64,000 nt of DNA from Leptoclinus maculatus (taxonomy: Eukaryota > Chordata > Actinopteri > Perciformes > Stichaeidae), in contig JAVDOI010000016.1 of the NCBI GenBank assembly GCA_032191485.1, positions 9,164,759 to 9,228,758 of the forward strand, read 5' to 3'. A program made the translations under genes and the position numbers. Positions 35,426 through 46,790 of the stretch are shown here, piece by piece (position 1 is the first letter of the stretch; the number at the start of each line of letters is the position of its first letter). The notes beneath the pieces were generated by a model, which was given only the letters and a program-made list of their open reading frames with translations, did no database searches and was not told the origin of the DNA.

Positions 35426-38400
35426 TAAGAGGGTTTCCAGCAGTTCGACACCCGTTAAAATCAAGAGGGAAGGCAGTCATTGGTTGCAGATGAAACCTAT
35501 TTCCTCTTATTTAACCGAGCTCGAGGTGCAGCAGATTCCTGTGTTTGTTATCCCAGTATTTAGAGCAGAGCTCCCGTCCAGTGTCTGCCATATGATCAAT
35601 CGCTTTTTAATGGCCTGCAACTGGTCAGCACACAGCTCATTGAAAGTATCTTTCACTCCTGAAATACAAAAACACAGCACTTTGCTTTCACAGACCCTAT
35701 GTTAGCATACCATTGCATTTATCAATGCTAAATGAAGCAAAGAAAACATCCTGTCAGGAAACTGAAGAGTAATAGTAATACCAAAATGTAGTGCAATATG
35801 GCCTTACTTCTGTGTCGACTCATTTGTCTGACCAGAGAGTGAATGATGATAAATCCCACAAGGGAAACTCAAGCGGCCGCTGACAGGGTGTGTAAGCTGA
35901 GGGATACAGAGGAACTCCTCCACTGTTGTTGTTGGCTTCGCTCCACACCGCCGCTACGGGTGAGCCCAAAATCTGGGTCGATAAAGAGGCCGATATGCCT
36001 GATTCGCACCAGGGGTGAGCTTCCTGCTCGATGGGAAAGGATGTAGCTGACAAATGATGTGCTGAGAGGCATGCAAGCACACGTTTCGTCTCACACATGT
36101 GTGCGCACTGTGGACGCCTGAGAATAGAGGTCAAGGTATCCTCATATCGTATCTCATATCTTTACTAAACCATCTTTTACAAGTGCAGAAAATAGAAAGA
36201 CTTCTTAGATTAATGCAGAGACATACTCTCAGCACTGGCACAGTGAAAGATAATACAAGTGATTCTTGTATTATAACACTGCAGCCTAATTAACTTACAT
36301 ACCAACAATGCAATTTGAAAAGCAACTTAAAACTTCAACAAAGTTGCACAAGTCACAGAGGCTGCTTTTCTTTCAATTACATGAAGTCAAAACCTTTCAT
36401 GTTATGATTTAATTAATCTCCAGTCAACTGTTTATTTAGTATAAATTAGATGTTCTTTGATCGACCAACCAACAACAAGACAAGTAGTAGATTGGGTTTA
36501 TGGTTTCCAAGAACATTTCACCTCTGTTCTTGCGGGGAAAAGATTGAACCAACCGCTGTCATAATACAGACTCTTCATCATTTTGAGCCTGAAAAACAGC
36601 AGCATATATTTTGTGTAACAGCTGAATGTCATACTCTTAGTGTCGAGGGAGCCGGAGAGTGATTATCTTTAACCATTATTATTATTACTGAGAGCAGCTC
36701 AGACAGTAATGTACCCCAGAGGGCACTCATACAGTTGCCACGGGGTACAAGGAAGGTTCAACTATCTCAACTAAAATACATAAATTGTGACTTAATTCAA
36801 ATACAACCCTTGTTTGAATGGATAGGAAAATAAACAGCCGAATGGTATTACAAATTGGTGTATGCCATTATTCTAAGAAAAGTGTATGAAAACAGTTGGC
36901 AAGTGAGCAGAGAAGTTCAAAGAAGTTACAATAGCTAAAAGTAATGGATACATGACCGACAATGTGAATAATGACAATAATAATTTAACGCTTAAAGTCA
37001 TTAATAAACAATTGAAATAGTTAAAAATATTGAAAAAATACCCGATTTTGTTGCTCTGGTATTGGTAGTATGCTCACTTTACCAAAGCAACCTAAACATT
37101 GACGATTCAATAGTATGAACAAAATGACTGCAACAATATACGCTAATATACAATCAACAGTGTTAAACATCATCCAGTTTATATTGAAAAATGACAAGTC
37201 AGACAAAGAAAGTTTGGAACCACTGAAACCACCAACAGAAGCTGAACGGACCAGCGAGTGAAGAACACCTGGATACTTGTATTGATGTTTGTTTGCCTTC
37301 TAACAAACCCTCTGAAGCCGGCTGCCCTCAAGGTGGCTTGTTAGCAAGGAGGCTGTAACCTTTGACCTGTGCTGCTTAGTTAGGACAGGGTGGGCCATTT
37401 AAAGCTGGTAAGGGGGTGTCATGGTTAATAAGGTAACATCTGGAAGAGTTATGACCATTAGTGAAGCGCTCCGAGACTTTGACAAAATACCCTCATGAAA
37501 GAAGACACCCCCCCCCCCCCCCTGCATGAAAATAAAAACACTTTCAAGTGAGAAGTAAAGAGCAGAAATGAGGCTCTCGAGCCGACGAACTCAGGAAATG
37601 ATCTCAAGAGTAAATGAAGCATTTCAGGAATGCTGCACCACCTCATAGTGTGGTGGGTTAAATGAAACATACCATTCAAAAAGAAAACTTTGCTTAAATG
37701 TGCAGCATAGTCGTGCTTTAGTTCTGCTAAAATACACAGAGGAAGACCTACAGTATGTTCTACAAAGGCCAAAACATTGCGAAAGTGAGAGGCTTGTCCC
37801 GAGGACTCATTCAAGCCCACGTTCCAAGAGGACGAGGACAGTTTACGGAGCTTCATGTAGTGAGGATACAGGAGACCTCATTACACCACTGGCTGACTCT
37901 ATATAAATGTTTCAGCTCATCCTGCTGCGGCGACAATAGCAGGACTAAATAATGCAGAACCGACTAACAGTCTTTATGAAGCCTCTGGTTTCAACGGGAG
38001 AGTCTGGATAGTTTTTTCAGAACAAATTTAGTCTTTTAGGGAATTATGAGGTTTTTTTAAGACTGATGATTTGTGCATTTTTATACACAATAAGATGTCA
38101 GTTAAGTATGAATAAAGGAATAGTTTAAAGTTAGATAAGAAGATCAACAGCGCTCTCATGCGTCTGTTCACTATGGAGCTAGAGCCAACAGGCGATTAAT
38201 CTAGTTTAACATAAAGACTGGACAGCTAGCCTTCCTGGCTCTTGCCAAAGCTGAAAAACCAGCACCGCTAAATTTAAGGAATTAACATGTTTCATCTTGT
38301 TTGTTTCCTGCCTGTCTCTATGCTAAACTATCTTATCATAGCTAATGCTTAGACATGAGATAGTGAACAAGCACAATATAAGCCCAAAACATAGAACAAT

Positions 38401-41400
38401 TCCTTTAAGGCAATATGCTGATTATTGCAACACGGAAAACCATCTTAACTGGATAAGTTGATTAAAACAAAGCCGTAGTAAATTTGACCCATTTGACAGA
38501 ATTGGATTACTCGTCAATCATTTTGATAAATGTGGCATCTAGACTTTGTAGGTTGATTTCTATTGGTGCTTTTATTCTGTACATGCAGTAAAAAAGCAGT
38601 GAGCTGGATAAAATGTGTTGTGTGTCTGTGAGCAAACAGCAGCACCACGAACTGTGGTGAAGTTTAATTTAGTTACATTTATTTAGGCACAACACCAACA
38701 AACAATTTTCTCCCATTTTCCTTGTCATATTGTGTGTTACCTGTAGGATATAAACATCCTGATAATTAAAGAATGATCAAGTAAGCTCAAACAGGTTTAC
38801 TGTCAACCATATCTAAATCTGATTGTTAAGAGCATCCAGGCTACAGTGTAAATGTAAACATATAGAATATCAATACTCTTAGCAAGAAAAAAGAAAACTA
38901 CTCATCAATGATGAAATGACTTGGTGGTGGAACGCCGGTATTATTCTGTAAACAGCTGTTCAAAGGAAGAAAATGGACGAAGAGATAATTTAAAGTAAAG
39001 AATGAGAAACACGATGATGAGTTGAAGCGGAGAGGTCAACACCAGTACCAGTGGGGCCCATTCCCACAAGGATAACAGCGAAGCCTGTTCATACTAACTC
39101 CTCACCCTGTCTGTTTACCTCAGCCTAACCTCACCACCATCCCCTCCCTCCATCAACCCTCCCCACCTCCCGCACACCACCTTTTCTGCATGTTCTCCCC
39201 TCAGCAGAGGCCCGGAAGAACAATCTGTCTTCACTCAAGCCATTAGCACTGATAACCAGAGAGGACCAATGAGGAAGTAGCTCAAATTAATCAAAAGTTG
39301 ATTGTGTCTGTTTGCCTGGAAGCTTTGTGTCACTTCAATGTCTCTCTATTTAAAAGCGACTTAAGACTACATCTGGTTCATTTTAGCTAAACATCTTCTA
39401 AACTAGCGCCTTCACTTCCCTTTAAAAAAACCTGCTCACGTCAGTAAAGTCACGTCTCAACCTTGCTCTGACCTGGGAAAGGAAATAGGGCTGTTAGAAA
39501 TTCAATGTAGCCTATAACTCATAACAATTCTGTTTTCTTCCTGACATATTTATATCAGGACAATGTCATGGCCTCAAGTCCATGCCTGATATCAATCTAG
39601 GAGTCTGACTTCCACAGTCTCTCACTGACCATGAAACGAAGGGACATTAATCCTGAGTAACAGAGAAGCAGCGGTGGTCGGCAGCCAGTTGCACAGTGAT
39701 TCACCGCTGACCAATTCTCAGGGAGGAGGCAGTAAAGCAGACTCTGACAGCCAGCCAGCGCTAATTTCCATACAAATTGCTGCAGTGTGAGGCGAAGGGT
39801 TTGTTAAGGAGGAGTAGGAGGTAACATGTCCACACACAGACGTGTTTGCTTACAAGTTTCTGGTGTGAAGCTCAAACAAGAGGAGTCTTTTGAGGTATCA
39901 ACGCCTGCCTTGCATCCGACTGTGAACTCATGCATGTCTGTGTGCAGCTTTGTGCTGACACTGTGCATAGCAATAAGCTCAGCATCACCTTTGGCTCATA
40001 TGGTGTTTGTTTGTGAAAGTGTCTCACAGTAGGATGGCATGTCGGCCTTCACCTCCCCCTCCTCTGCCGCTTCACGCCCTCCCGGGTCTCCCCTTGTGTG
40101 GTCTCTTCCTCCCATTCACATCACATTCCTCCCTCTACTTGTCCGTGCACTGCTCAATCTGGCAGAGCTGACGTATTGACACAAAGTCAGCAGGTAGACA
40201 GCGGCATCCAGACAAAGTAATACTCAAACACAGATATACGCATTATTGGAAAGACAGACCCTGAAACAGAGGCAAAGACAGCTGGAACAAATGGGGAGCC
40301 AATGGGTGTGTTGCTGGGACCACGTTTCAAAAACCAAAAGGAACCTGCTGCGGCTCAACTATCCTCCCAACATTTGGAAAACCTCCCTCTAACACTATTT
40401 TTGGAGTGGTAAAAGGTTTCCATTCACTGTTTTTGTGCAGCTATATGCTGCTTTAAAATACATCCGTGGACAGGAGCCCAAAGAAGGGGGGCAATTAGAA
40501 GTAATTATATGGTACACAGAGCTTTGTTAACAAGCGTTGGTAAATATATCACTGTGTCGACAACAATGGGAGGCTGATTAGTAGCGCAATCCTCTCAAAC
40601 CCACCAGACTATTGAGAGAGAGAGAAGAGATTTAAGGAATATCATCTCTCAGGTAATAAACACCTGCGGTGTTGAAAATGATTTTCACTGCTCATCGCAG
40701 CAAAATGCAGTCTTTTCAAATTATGCCCACAAGGAGTTTTGCATGAGAAGAATGGAGAAAAATCCGGTAGGCTATGCCAGCGATGTAAATATGAGGGAAA
40801 AAATATATAATTCTTTGTTTTGAGAGGGAGTTTGATGCCTCTGCACATTGCAACATCCAAGAAGCAAGTGACAAAATGAGGGTCATAATTGTCCAAACCT
40901 TCAGTTAGAGATCAGATACACTAAAATGTAACTGTTGACACCATGAACAGAACAACTTTTGGGTTAATCCTTTTGACATCAGACTGGACGGAGTTTAGAG
41001 TTTAATGGTCTGAAAATCCAGAGGAGGAGGAAAGGTGTTAAACCCTGCCAGCTCCATGTTGTTCAGTTTATGGCTTTCACACATTTCCCTCTCTGTGGTA
41101 AACAACTGCTGCTGGTTGTGTGACTCTACAGTGTCCCCTAAAAGAAAAAACACATTATGCGCTTGCATGACTGAGGTAGCTGTTCACCATGGTGTTTTTA
41201 TTTCCACCTGTAATGCTGTTTGCATATATTTGCATTGCGGCCTGCTTCATTTGGGACAGTTGTGTTACTATCAGTGTTTGCTTCATATTATGTTATCTTT
41301 GGTGAGAGTTCATTGACAGGATTGATGTTACATACCGACAGCTTTAATGATAAATCCCTTCGGTGACCTCAGAGCTCTGCGCATCCACGCTTCTCTCAGC

Positions 41401-41666
41401 ACCTCCAAGTTGTTTGCGTTCCCTTGAACGAAAAGCACAAAGTTTTCCATCCATCCCTGAAAGTACACTTCAGCTATGGCCTTAACGAGTCTCTTATTCC
41501 AGGAACTGCGCAAATTTTGCGCTTTAAAGTCCGCAAAAACCTCCTGTCCACTCGTAATATTGGCATTGAGTTTCCCTCCGCCGGCGCGCAAACTCTCCCC
41601 GTCCGGACCGAAGACTACGGCGAGCGAAGCGGCGGAGAGCTGGACAAGCCGCTGCTGGTGAGACAT
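21752..41666 (-). CDS. stox1: Storkhead box 1 (winged-helix DNA-binding protein)
   Basis: Four coding exons on the minus strand: 41666-41336, 26388-26236, 25251-22566, 21908-21752. Phases join cleanly and give 1108 residues; human STOX1 has 989. Exon 1 carries the conserved N-terminal block (WNKRLVKAIAEVYFQGW, LREAWMRRALRSPKGFIIKA). Exons 2-3 encode the FOX-like winged helix at about residues 120-205 (SQFIPLAEVLC, TQDILYNALGNLIKDRKIY, YHTGEGYFIVTPQTYFI). Exon 3 also has FSAQFPPEEWPVRDEEDL and INPELTVDNLTRHT, then a long polar, basic region. The end, GDSGIDSPRTRVSLAS to LQLTPVMNV, matches STOX1 rather than STOX2. STOX1 regulates transcription and the cell cycle and is linked in humans to pre-eclampsia. 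The gene lies downstream of ccar1, as in mammals. Confidence 0.94.
21909..22565 (-). other. Intron 3 of stox1
   Basis: Donor CG|gtgagt at 22565 and acceptor ccctacag before 21908. It splits the arginine codon of SPR-TR. No other content was recognised. Confidence 0.75.
25252..26235 (-). other. Intron 2 of stox1
   Basis: Donor G|gtaatc at 26235 and acceptor tgtctcag before 25251. Nearly the whole intron is a palindromic interspersed repeat (25338-26204). Confidence 0.75.
25338..26204. repeat. Palindromic MITE-like interspersed repeat in stox1 intron 2
   Basis: The left half (agtttgacattttgg ... cgagagttagat ... gaaacagctagcatagctctgt) is a repeat I recognise as abundant in teleost genomes. 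The right half carries inverted versions: gagctttagaggtgatgg at 25720 against ccaaagagcatctctaagatc at 25516, and gctaatctaagctaaccc then caaatgtctaaacatcccttta at the far end. Related copies occur at 38114-38407 and 45498-45907. It is probably a non-autonomous DNA transposon, though I cannot name the family. Confidence 0.6.
27097..27174. repeat. (TG)n microsatellite
   Basis: About 35 uninterrupted TG units, then tatgtgtg. Confidence 0.95.
30229..30812. repeat. Long imperfect inverted repeat in stox1 intron 1
   Basis: Arm 30229-30338 and arm 30716-30812 are inverted, diverged copies of each other. Matching words include acaaatcgttttttgatcctg against the complement of cgggatcaaaaaatgatttgt, and aattacacatgagatg against the complement of aattacacatgtgatgtc. 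The 380 bp between have no coding frame. It is probably a non-autonomous DNA transposon whose true ends lie somewhat outside, about 30030-30840. Confidence 0.65.
34330..35220 (+). pseudogene. Decayed non-LTR retrotransposon (LINE) fragment
   Basis: Scattered motifs in the plus strand look like an eroded endonuclease-reverse transcriptase: TMGDLNPD near 34385 (compare the endonuclease GDFN motif), ENYLPISKIPK near 35020 (compare NYRPIS-L-P) and VPEGSILGAIVFTV near 35130 (compare VPQGSILGPLLF). Stops and frame shifts separate them. It resembles fish Rex1-type LINEs but is too degraded to assign firmly. Confidence 0.5.
35365..35422. repeat. (CA)n microsatellite
   Basis: About 29 CA units in stox1 intron 1. 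Confidence 0.95.
38114..38407. repeat. MITE-like interspersed repeat copy
   Basis: Starts aaaggaatagttt and ends aacaattccttt, so the ends are inverted repeats. The interior (gttagataagaagatcaacagcgctctcatgc, read in shorter parts, and taacataaagactgg) matches the repeats at 25338-26204 and 45498-45907. Confidence 0.65.
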
Positions 41667-41956
41667 TTCTAACGCCTTTTATCGGCTCCAGAGGGAAGCT
41701 ATCATGCTAGAAATGACGACGCGCTTGTTAAAAGAGAGTTCTTCTCTTTCAAAATCCAAATAAACGCCGTGTTTTGCCACGCATTCCTCCAGCGAGCGTC
41801 TGAATCCTGCAGCGAGTGAACGGGAGACGCAGTGGACGTCCGACTGGTTTCTCTCGGCTTCCAGGGAAACCAATGACGGCGGCAGAGAGGAGGAGCGCTT
41901 ATCAGCCTGCTGTCGGGTCACACAGGTAGACCAGACCTCCCCACTGGCTGCTCACC

Positions 41957-42045
<89 letters not shown>
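41667..42045 (-). promoter_or_regulatory. stox1 proximal upstream region with a long TG/CA tract
   Basis: Sequence immediately 5' of the stox1 start codon on the minus strand. It is CpG-bearing near the start codon and no TATA box is evident. A pure TG tract at 41958-42045 (about 44 units; CA on the gene strand) lies about 290-380 bp upstream of the ATG, within the likely promoter or 5' UTR. Confidence 0.5.
41958..42045. repeat. (TG)n microsatellite upstream of stox1
   Basis: 88 bp of uninterrupted TG, the longest dinucleotide tract in the window. Confidence 0.95.
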
Positions 42046-42046
<1 letters not shown>

Positions 42047-43637
42047 GCTTCTGTTATTCAGGAACCTGCCGGACAGGTGCTGTTTCGATAATGGCATGTT
42101 TTGATTTTGAATGTCCTTCTTTTTTTATTTATTTTTTTGCTTATTGCTTTGATCTGATCTCTTAGCTATCATCATTGGCCATAAAGATCTCACTAAACTA
42201 AAAGTGATGTTTCTAATAACACAACTTAATGATACAACTACACAGGAAAGTCGCCTGCAAAGTTGCAACACAGCAACAAATCTTGTCCATAAAAAGAGGA
42301 AAGGTCTAAATTAGGACCAGAAACATGGGGGGCTTGTAAGATACGTACTGCACAGAAAATGTTATATACATGAATCACCATCAAAGGAGACCCTTTGACT
42401 GAGATGCCAAGCAAAGCTTGAAAGCTTTTGGTGGGTGATTTTGAATTAATTCATTTGATATGTTTATTTCCTTCTCTAGTCTCCTCGTGGTGAGCTGCTG
42501 CCACGCATCAATCATCTAACAGAGACGCCAGAGCCAATTGTTTTGCGTTGTAAAAAGGGATCTCGTGAGAAATGTGAAACTTGAAATATTGCATTTCACA
42601 ACAATGACTTAAAAGAAAATGGTGTCCAATAAAAGTTCTTGATCCTCAGGAACATATTTACCACTTAAATGAGAACCAGTCCCCCCCCCCCGTGCTCTCA
42701 AAAGAGGGACCCCATTAGTCCCCGCTTTTACTGACACTGTACCAGGCAGAGTCTGAAGCACAGACAGACACCTCATATATCACAGTCTCAGAGAGCCTGT
42801 GGCTTTAGTTTCAGGAGCACTCAGGCCCCTGAGAGGCCGGGGGCCAGTCTGCCTCAGTGTGGTATTAGAGCCCGTGCAGCAACAGGATATTGAGCTTCCT
42901 CTGTACGTGAAAAGAATACATCACCTCAGCCTACACAGGATGAATTATGTGCAGTCCGTCCCGGGGGGGGGGGGGGGGGGGGAGCACAGTCGAGTGAAGT
43001 TAGACGGCAAAAGAGAAAAGATTCTGTGTGGGATAAAATATTTAAGTCTTTTGAGTTGAAGAAATTCTTTGTGGCTTATGATATTTAAAGCTTTTGATAA
43101 TAATTTTAAACATTGTCAGTTTCACAATCGTTACAGACGCATGCTGTGCAGCCAAACTTTCTTAAAACCCACAGGACTTTATTTCAGGGGAGATCCCAAA
43201 GTTTCCAAACATACTAAATCTGTCAGGCTCAATTTGGGGTAAATGTGTATAAATCGATATTTCCATTTAATGGAATTGTGCAACCATAAAAGTCTTTGGT
43301 TTAAATAGTTCCCTTGTTGTAAACATCAGATTTAAGATACAGAATATATATGATACTGTCAGACAGTGTGAAATAAGAGGATGTTTTCCAACCTTAAAGG
43401 TAACCTGTGGAGTTTTTTAGCTCTGGCAACACCGTGGAGCTGTTTATTATTTTTAATAAGTGGGTCCCCGCTTTATTTGTCTCGTGCATGCACATGAGGA
43501 CGCAGATTCATTATTTATCAGTTTTGAGGTGATTTTGTACTCTCACCTTTCCAGCTGATTTATCCCAGTTCACTGGCCTCCACACAGATGCTTGCGGTGC
43601 TTCGGGAAATGAACGAGAGATGGTTCTGTTTTGGAGC
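42046..43637. other. Intergenic, left part of the stox1-ccar1 interval
   Basis: No gene recognised. Contains a run of 10 C at about 42681 and a run of about 21 G at 42962-42982. The segment 43395-43630 (aaggtaacctgtggag ...) looks like another dispersed fish repeat, not named. Confidence 0.4.
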
Positions 43638-43772
43638 ATTTTATTTTATTGGTGAGTGGACAGTATAGAGAGCTGACAGGAAATGAGTGGAGAGAGATGG
43701 GGGATGCAAGAAAAGTCCCCAGCCGGACTCAAACAGTGGACATTGTGATTACATAGTCTGCACCTAAAGAAA
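43638..43772 (-). mobile_element. tRNA-derived SINE
   Basis: On the minus strand a decayed tRNA-like head with a B-box-like stretch (gtttgagtccggctggggac) is followed by a C/T-rich body (catcccccatctctctcc) and cctgtcagctctctatactgtcc, ending in caataaaataaaa. This arrangement is very common in teleost genomes. The A box is weak and no target duplication is clear. Confidence 0.65.
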
Positions 43773-43802
43773 TAGAAATAGGAAATAAAATGGGAAACCG
43801 CT

Positions 43803-44138
43803 TGCGGGCGCACGCACACACATGCGAAAAGGGGACGCGGGGGCACGCACACACACGCAAAGAGGGGACGCGGGCGCAAGCACACACACGCAAAGAGGGG
43901 ACGCGGGCGCAAGCACACACACGCAAAGAGGGGACGCGGGCGCAAGCACACACACGCAAAGAGGGGACGCGGGCGCAAGCACACACACGCAAAGAGGGGA
44001 CGCGGGCGCAAGCACACACACGCAAAGAGGGGACGCGGGCGCAAGCACACACACGCAAAGAGGGGACGCGGGCGCAAGCACACACACGCAAAAAGGGGAC
44101 GTGGGCGCACGCACACACACGCAAAAAGGGGACGCGGG
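43803..44138. repeat. 33-bp minisatellite, about 10 units
   Basis: Tandem copies of a 33-bp unit (aagcacacacacgcaaagagg then ggacgcgggcgc). The seven central units are essentially identical; the outer units vary (gggcacgc, aaaagggg, gtgggcgc). Because 33 is divisible by three and the unit lacks stops in several frames, long fortuitous reading frames appear on both strands. Confidence 0.95.
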
Positions 44139-45497
44139 TGTAACATAGTTGAAAAGGTTCAGGTTAAATCCCGCTAAATGGGAAAACTACGCCACCTGCT
44201 GTTGTAAATATGTACCTGCACTGAATAAGTAGACGCAAAGGACTATGGGTAATCCTCAACGCAACGGAGGATTCACTGCTAGGTAACGGTTCCATGAATG
44301 TCCGTGGACAATATGATGTTAACTGACTTTAAAAAGTACATAAGAGTTGAACTGGCTTTATTTTGTTGGATATTATTTGTCTTAGATAATATTCGCCATG
44401 TTTTTATTAAGTTAACTATACGTTTTTTATGTGTTTTATTGTCAGTAAAAATGTCTCCGGTATAGCTAGTTAATGCTAACGTGATGCCGTCTTTCTAGAC
44501 AGAGCATGCGCAGTTGTCCACAAGTGATGAACATTCTACTGTGTCCTTTGTCATAAATGCAGGTATGTTACAGTATGTTCTTCTACACAATTGTTTTTTA
44601 GCGTTGTTTGAGTTACATGGAAGTTTGCAGAAATGCTCCCATTGTTTGATACCGTTTACTTCCTCCAGATAAAAATATTGGCACACACTTTGTTTAGTGT
44701 GAACATGGACAATGGGACTTGACCCACCGGCCCGTCTGAGGGCTCTTTCTTCCAAATGTTTAGTCTGCTGGTGGGACTGATTATCAAGAAGTTCAACAAG
44801 TTACCATAATTATATGAAATCCTGCTCCGGCCCCTGATTTTCAATTAGCATATACGTATACCTCCCTCTTGTTGAGCATGAAGCAATTTTAAAGTAGTAT
44901 CAGGTGTCTCTGAAGGCCTTGACATGATCGCTGTGTATATTTGAATATGATAATTTCAATGAACCACAATCCTGAATCTAAAGTTTGAGTCTCTACATAC
45001 AAACTAAAACATCTGGTCCTGCCATAAGATTTTGGCCCTCAGGACATTTTCTGACTGAAACACCCCCAGAAGGCTTCCCCTTACCTCCATGCCAAGAATA
45101 AATATGATCCAAATCATCCCTTAACCAGAATTCCTGCACATGAGCCAGTAGGGATACGGTTTAACTTCTGAATCAATAAAACCTTCATTTTTTTTAAAGT
45201 CTCACATGTGTTTTAGAGGGTGTATTACATCTTTGTTAGGATTAGGATGGCACTGAGGAATTTAAAATCTGAGTCGTAACTCAGACGGTCAGTGCTGCCT
45301 CATATGGTGGAGGTCAGAGGTCATTAGAGGGTCAGGTGTAGGCCATTTGTTTAGTAACCTGACAAAATGGTTCTCCAGAAAGGATTTAAACATGTGGGAG
45401 AAACATGGCTACACAGCTATGCTTGATATTGTGTCTTTAGCTCGACATGCTACACATATTTGCTTGCTTAAACCACTATTAACACATTATTAAATAT

Positions 45498-45907
45498 CAC
45501 TAATTCGTGACATCTTGTTTGTTTAATCTGTACATCCAAAAAGCAGAAACATGTTGAGATTTGACGGGGGTTATATGCACACCAGACTCGCTGTTTCCCC
45601 GTTTGCAGTCTTTATGCTGAGCTAGGCTAACTGGTGGCTTGCTGTAACCTCACATATTTATTTTGAATGGAATAAGACATTAAAGAGAGTTGAAGAGATG
45701 AAAAGATCAATACCTCGCTCATGTCTCTGTGTTTACTGGAGCGAGAGCTGGGATGCAATTAGCTTAGCTTAGCATAAACATTGGAAGCAGAGGGGAACAG
45801 ATAGCCTGGCTCTTTCCACATGACACAAACAAGGAACATTTGACTAAAAGTCCAACCCAGTCATGAGAGTGGTATTCTTATTTAACTCTACAAGAAAGCA
45901 AATAACA
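45498..45907. repeat. MITE-like interspersed repeat copy
   Basis: Contains gctgtttccccgtttgcagt, ctttatgctgagctaggcta, then inverted words (gcttagcttagcataaac) and a tail with gagagtggtattcttattta. It is the same family as 25338-26204. Confidence 0.6.
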
Positions 45908-45908
45908 T

Positions 45909-46090
45909 AGGATACACTTTTATGGATCCCAAAATGGGAAATTCAGATGTGACAGCAGCATGAAAACAGAAATAAGTCAAATGAAAAATAAGAATAGCCC
46001 TAAAAAGATAAGTTATATATAACTAGTATAAGAAACACTCCACAAACTATACAAAAAATTAGTTAAACAACAGCCTTTAAAGACAAAGTT
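45909..46090 (-). repeat. LINE 3'-end-like fragment
   Basis: The stretch acttttatggatcccaaaat followed by gggaaattcagatgtgacagcagca matches a tail seen on many fish LINE copies (tttatTGATCCC...GGGAAATT). The assignment is from memory only. Confidence 0.4.
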
Positions 46091-46747
46091 AGAAGGTAAG
46101 TGACAAGTTAATAAATCTGTAAGCACATCTCTCAAAAAATGTAACTATTCCTCCTAAGATGCAGAGCCAAGGAAGCTGATCCAAAATATAATTCAATCAT
46201 CAACCCTGCTTGTTAAGATCTTTTTTTATCCATGTTACAGTTTTTCTTAAGCTTTATGTCTGAGTGAACATGTCCCGGCGTCTGTCCTGGTACTCTATTA
46301 TTACGGTTTCATTATTTCAGCACTTTGCCATCGCCGCCGAGATCAAAGGAAGACCAGGCTGGTTTGTGTTCACTCTCTGCAGTATTGACATTCAAGACAG
46401 CAACGCACGCTCCAGCGCTTCAGAGCACAAATCAATGCACATCTTAAGTGAAACCTGCAGGAGCGACTCACTTCAGAGTCAGTTGGGAGCCAGACAAACA
46501 TAATGATAGTGGTTTTGCCATAAAACATGATTACTTAAGTCTGGATTATAATTGGGTCATGTTGTTTTAATAAGTCTAGGACAGAGAGGGAATCCAGCAA
46601 AGCACTTAGTTCTGAGAGGAAGAGGTTTGCTTTTAGAAGACGTTTTTACCAGGAGCAACAGAGAAAAGAAAGATATTTAGAGTTACTTTGAGCACTGTGT
46701 AGTGTGTTAAGCTGGTGAGTGATGGTTTACACCCACATCCTTATGAA

Positions 46748-46748
<1 letters not shown>

Positions 46749-46786
<38 letters not shown>
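46749..46786. repeat. (CA)n microsatellite
   Basis: About 19 CA units. Confidence 0.95.

Positions 46787-46790
<4 letters not shown>

Larger units (their letters stand above)
26389..41335 (-). other. Intron 1 of stox1 (about 15 kb)
   Basis: Donor G|gtatgt at 41335 and acceptor ttttcag before 26388. No internal exon was recognised. It holds a TG tract (27097-27174), a palindromic repeat (about 30030-30840), a short TG tract (32339-32359), a decayed LINE (about 34330-35220), a CA tract (35365-35422) and a MITE-like copy (38114-38407). Regulatory elements may exist but cannot be recognised by eye. Confidence 0.7.
44139..46748. other. Intergenic with interspersed repeats
   Basis: No exon recognised in 44139-45497 or 46100-46748. 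The middle part is repeat sequence (45498-46090, listed separately). Confidence 0.4.

Noticed and set aside
43646..44148. Several overlapping 108-166-residue frames on both strands with HTRKEGT-like repeats
   Set aside because: They arise from a 33-bp minisatellite without stops in several frames, with no homologue and no splice or promoter context.
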